A stretch of DNA of 6,820 nt from DATFWK01 sp035259345 (GTDB lineage Bacteria > Actinomycetota > Thermoleophilia > Miltoncostaeales > Miltoncostaeaceae): NCBI GenBank assembly GCA_035259345.1, contig DATFWK010000035.1, forward strand, positions 1 to 6,820, in the 5' to 3' direction. The notes under the pieces are model-generated. The model was not told where the DNA came from. It was given only the letters and a program-made list of their open reading frames with translations, and ran no database searches. Positions 5,760-6,820 of the stretch are shown here, one piece after another (the first letter of the stretch is position 1; each line of letters starts with the position of its first letter). A program made the translations under genes and the position numbers.

Positions 5760-6820
5760 TCGTGCCCGTCCGCGGCGATGAGGGCGTCGGCCGCGGGCGG
5801 CCCCCAGGTGCCGGCCGCATAGCTGTCGAGCGGGGCGCGCCCGTCCGTCCAGGCGCGGATGAGCGGGTCCACGATCTCCCACGCCCGCTCGACCTCGTCC
5901 CAGCGGATGAAGAGCGTCGAGTCCCCGAGCATGCAGTCGAGCAGCAGGCGCTCGTAGGCGTCGGGCGAGCTGCGCAGGAACGAGGTGCCGTAGGCGAACT
6001 CCATGTTGACCGGACGCAGGTCGATCTGCGGACCGGGCACCTTCGCGACGAACCTGAGCGAGGCCCCCTCGTCCGGCTGGATCCGCAGCGTGAGGAGGTT
6101 CGGCTCCACGGTCTCCACGGCCGTCGTGGCGAACGGGTGATGCGGCGCCGGCTTGAAGTAGATGGCGACCTCGGTCGCGCGCCTGGGCAGGCGCTTGCCC
6201 GTGCGCAGGTAGAACGGCGTCCCCGCCCAGCGCCAGTTGTCGATCTCGAGGCGCATCGCGACGTAGGTCTCGGTCTCGGAGCCCGGCGCGACCCCATCCT
6301 CGTCGCGATAGCCGGGCACCGGCTCGCCGCCGATCCACCCGGCGTCGTACTGGGCGCGGACGACGCTGTGCGCCACGGCGTCCTCCTCCATCACCGGGAT
6401 CGCCCGCAGCACCTTGACCTTCTCGTCGCGCACCTCGCGGCTCTCGAAGCGCGCGGGCGGCTCCATCGCGACCAGCGACAGCACCTGCATCATGTGGTTC
6501 TGCACGATGTCGCGGAGGGCCCCGCTCTGGTCGTAGTAGCCGCCGCGCCCCTCGACGCCGAGGTCCTCGGCGACCGTGATCTGCACGTGGTCCACGTAGC
6601 GGCGGTTGAAGAGCGGCTCGAAGATCGCATTGCCGAAGCGGAACGACAGGATGTTCTGGACAGTGTCCTTGCCGAGGTAATGGTCCATGCGGAAGACCTG
6701 GTCCTCGCGCAGGAACCGCAGGATCTGATGGTCCAGCTCCTGGGAGCTGGCCAGGTCGTGGCCAAACGGCTTTTCGATCACGACGCGCGTCCAGGGCCCA
6801 TCCTCTGCACGGTTGATGAG
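5744..6820 (-). CDS. zwf: Glucose-6-phosphate 1-dehydrogenase (N-terminus off window)
   Basis: The frame is open from the window edge to a TAG at 5746-5744 and shows 358 residues. The enzyme oxidises glucose-6-phosphate to 6-phosphoglucono-delta-lactone with NAD(P)+, the entry step of the oxidative pentose-phosphate pathway. Counting from the window edge, visible signatures are RVVIEKPFGHDL (12-23), the substrate-binding RMDHYLGKDTVQN (44-56, including H47) and DIVQNHMMQ with the catalytic-base His at 109. The 62-residue spacing between these two His equals that in well-studied family members. Downstream come YLRTGKRLPRR and the C-terminal TWGPPAADAL. Alignment at the EKPFG lysine implies about 130 missing N-terminal residues, including the Rossmann dinucleotide-binding loop, and a full length near 490. 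An internal GTG at 6781 falls inside the conserved RVVIEKPFG strand and is not the start. It is the first visible gene of the zwf-opcA-pgl operon. NADP versus NAD preference cannot be read from this part. Confidence 0.97.
   Translation of the reverse strand, partial: LINRAEDGPWTRVVIEKPFGHDLASSQELDHQILRFLREDQVFRMDHYLGKDTVQNILSFRFGNAIFEPLFNRRYVDHVQITVAEDLGVEGRGGYYDQSGALRDIVQNHMMQVLSLVAMEPPARFESREVRDEKVKVLRAIPVMEEDAVAHSVVRAQYDAGWIGGEPVPGYRDEDGVAPGSETETYVAMRLEIDNWRWAGTPFYLRTGKRLPRRATEVAIYFKPAPHHPFATTAVETVEPNLLTLRIQPDEGASLRFVAKVPGPQIDLRPVNMEFAYGTSFLRSSPDAYERLLLDCMLGDSTLFIRWDEVERAWEIVDPLIRAWTDGRAPLDSYAAGTWGPPAADALIAADGHEWRRL
5766..5771 (-). promoter_or_regulatory. Possible ribosome binding site for opcA
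   Basis: On the minus strand GGACGG lies 6 nt before the GTG at 5759, inside the zwf coding region. The same hexamer precedes the acuC-like start at a similar distance. It favours GTG 5759 over the internal GTG at 5705. It is only a partial match to GGAGG. Confidence 0.3.

Noticed and set aside
4024..6297. Apparent 757-residue minus-strand protein ending in Pgl
   Set aside because: Only the last 239 residues are Pgl. The rest is low-complexity, Arg-rich translation of opcA and zwf in the wrong frame, so it is not a fusion protein.
4740..6338. Apparent 532-residue version of OpcA
   Set aside because: Residues encoded upstream of GTG 5759 lie in the antiparallel-codon shadow of zwf on the same strand. 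They show no OpcA similarity.
6733..6750. Inverted repeat CCAGCTCC / GGAGCTGG with a 2-nt spacer inside zwf
   Set aside because: It encodes the ordinary SSQELD segment of a conserved enzyme and is far from any gene boundary, so chance from codon choice is the simplest explanation.

Overview
The window is about 6.8 kb of very GC-rich, almost completely coding bacterial DNA. Third codon positions are overwhelmingly G or C, GTG starts are common and adjacent genes overlap. It looks like a chromosomal fragment from a high-GC actinobacterium. The presence of opcA between zwf and pgl fits this, because OpcA is essentially an actinobacterial and cyanobacterial protein. The style of the OpcA and of the secreted protein reminds me of deep-branching lineages such as Thermoleophilia, but that placement is an inference. 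I see no RNA genes, insertion sequences, CRISPR arrays, phage genes or origin.

The left 4 kb (1-3984) is a plus-strand run of five genes packed end to end. They are the 3' end of a YCII-family gene, an AcuC-like zinc histone-deacetylase-family enzyme, an HD-domain metal-dependent phosphohydrolase, a LOG-family (lysine-decarboxylase-like) protein and a secreted protein with beta-propeller-like repeats and an Ig-like region. Three of the four junctions are overlaps (GTGA, 11 bp, ATGA) and the fourth is a 7-bp gap, so they are probably cotranscribed and translationally coupled. I cannot assign them to one pathway.

The right 2.8 kb (4024-6820) is a minus-strand operon, transcribed right to left: zwf (N-terminus off the window), opcA and pgl. 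This is the oxidative pentose-phosphate entry module. Zwf oxidises glucose-6-phosphate to 6-phosphogluconolactone with production of NADPH, OpcA assists or activates Zwf, and Pgl hydrolyses the lactone. The genes overlap by 16 bp and by an ATGA.

The two operons converge, with only 39 bp between stop codons (3985-4023). A perfect 8-bp inverted repeat with a C(UACG)G-type tetraloop on the plus strand (4017-4036) straddles the pgl stop and is a candidate shared terminator. I found no clear sign of a novel defence or mobile system. The observations most worth a second look are this hairpin, the unassigned five-gene cluster, the 44-residue repeat in the secreted protein, and the motif variation and small tandem duplication in the LOG-family gene.
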